A stretch of 59,190 nucleotides of DNA, taken from NCBI RefSeq assembly GCF_001463885.1, contig NZ_BBWQ01000023.1, positions 1 through 59,190 on the forward strand, in the 5' to 3' direction. Source of the stretch: Aureimonas altamirensis (GTDB lineage Bacteria; Pseudomonadota; Alphaproteobacteria; Rhizobiales; Rhizobiaceae). Under the pieces are notes generated by a model that had not been told where the DNA came from, did no database searches, and saw nothing but the letters and a program-made list of their open reading frames with translations. The translations under genes were made by a program, and so were the position numbers. How positions within the stretch are numbered: position 1 is the first letter of the stretch; each line of letters starts with the position of its first letter. Shown one piece after another: positions 57,606 through 59,190 of this stretch.

Positions 57606-59190
<1,585 letters not shown>

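Overview
The window is about 59 kb of gene-dense, GC-rich DNA with no rRNA, tRNA, insertion sequence, prophage or CRISPR array that I could find. Gene content and regulatory style point to an alphaproteobacterium of the Hyphomicrobiales (Rhizobiales) type: a rhizobial DctA/DctB/DctD system with a sigma-54 promoter and paired DctD sites, an EnuR/Ehu/Eut ectoine catabolic cluster, a carnitine dehydrogenase fused to a thioesterase, a ChoX-type binding protein, and a perfect Irr-type iron control element. I do not name a genus.

Layout, left to right. (1) 1-5.1 kb: the 5' part of an FAD-dependent amine/amino-acid oxidoreductase, an exported SGNH-like protein, and the pair aspT-aspD (aspartate:alanine antiporter and aspartate 4-decarboxylase). 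(2) 5.1-9.8 kb: dctA, divergent from the dctBD two-component system. (3) 9.8-10.3 kb: an AT-rich, repeat-containing stretch in front of a 65-aa orphan gene. (4) 10.4-14.9 kb: a complete ytfQ-ytfR-ytfT-yjfF type sugar ABC transporter. (5) 14.8-22.3 kb: an MFS drug/metabolite exporter, then a tightly coupled six-gene operon of a PLP aminotransferase, a ureohydrolase (agmatinase family) and a complete PotD-type ABC importer. (6) 22.4-32.9 kb: a small membrane protein, nadE, membrane PQQ glucose dehydrogenase, an outer-membrane beta-barrel protein, the divergent osmoregulated periplasmic glucan genes opgG/opgC, and dps. (7) 32.9-46.8 kb: the ectoine/hydroxyectoine utilisation cluster enuR-ehuABCD-eutABCDE on the minus strand, and asnC, a GNAT acetyltransferase, ssd and atf on the plus strand. 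(8) 46.9-51.9 kb: a single-domain response regulator, a solitary ChoX-like binding protein, a CdhR-type regulator and a two-gene module converting carnitine to glycine betaine. (9) 51.9-59.2 kb: the histidine utilisation genes hutC-hutF and, divergently, hutI-hutH-hutG-hutU; hutU runs off the end.

How they fit together: most of the window imports and degrades nitrogen-rich or osmoprotective solutes. Ectoine is taken to aspartate (EutD/E, Atf, Ssd), aspartate can be decarboxylated to alanine and exchanged by AspD/AspT, dicarboxylates enter by DctA, carnitine becomes glycine betaine, and histidine becomes glutamate plus formate through the HutF/HutG branch. The least explained metabolic unit is the aminotransferase-ureohydrolase-ABC operon at 16.3-22.3 kb, which looks like a dedicated uptake and breakdown system for an unidentified guanidino compound. 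The clearest regulatory signals are the dctA control region, an exact repeated 14-mer in front of both ehuA and enuR, the iron-control palindrome near dps, tandem palindromes in front of ssd, and a HutC-like operator next to a parS-like sequence.
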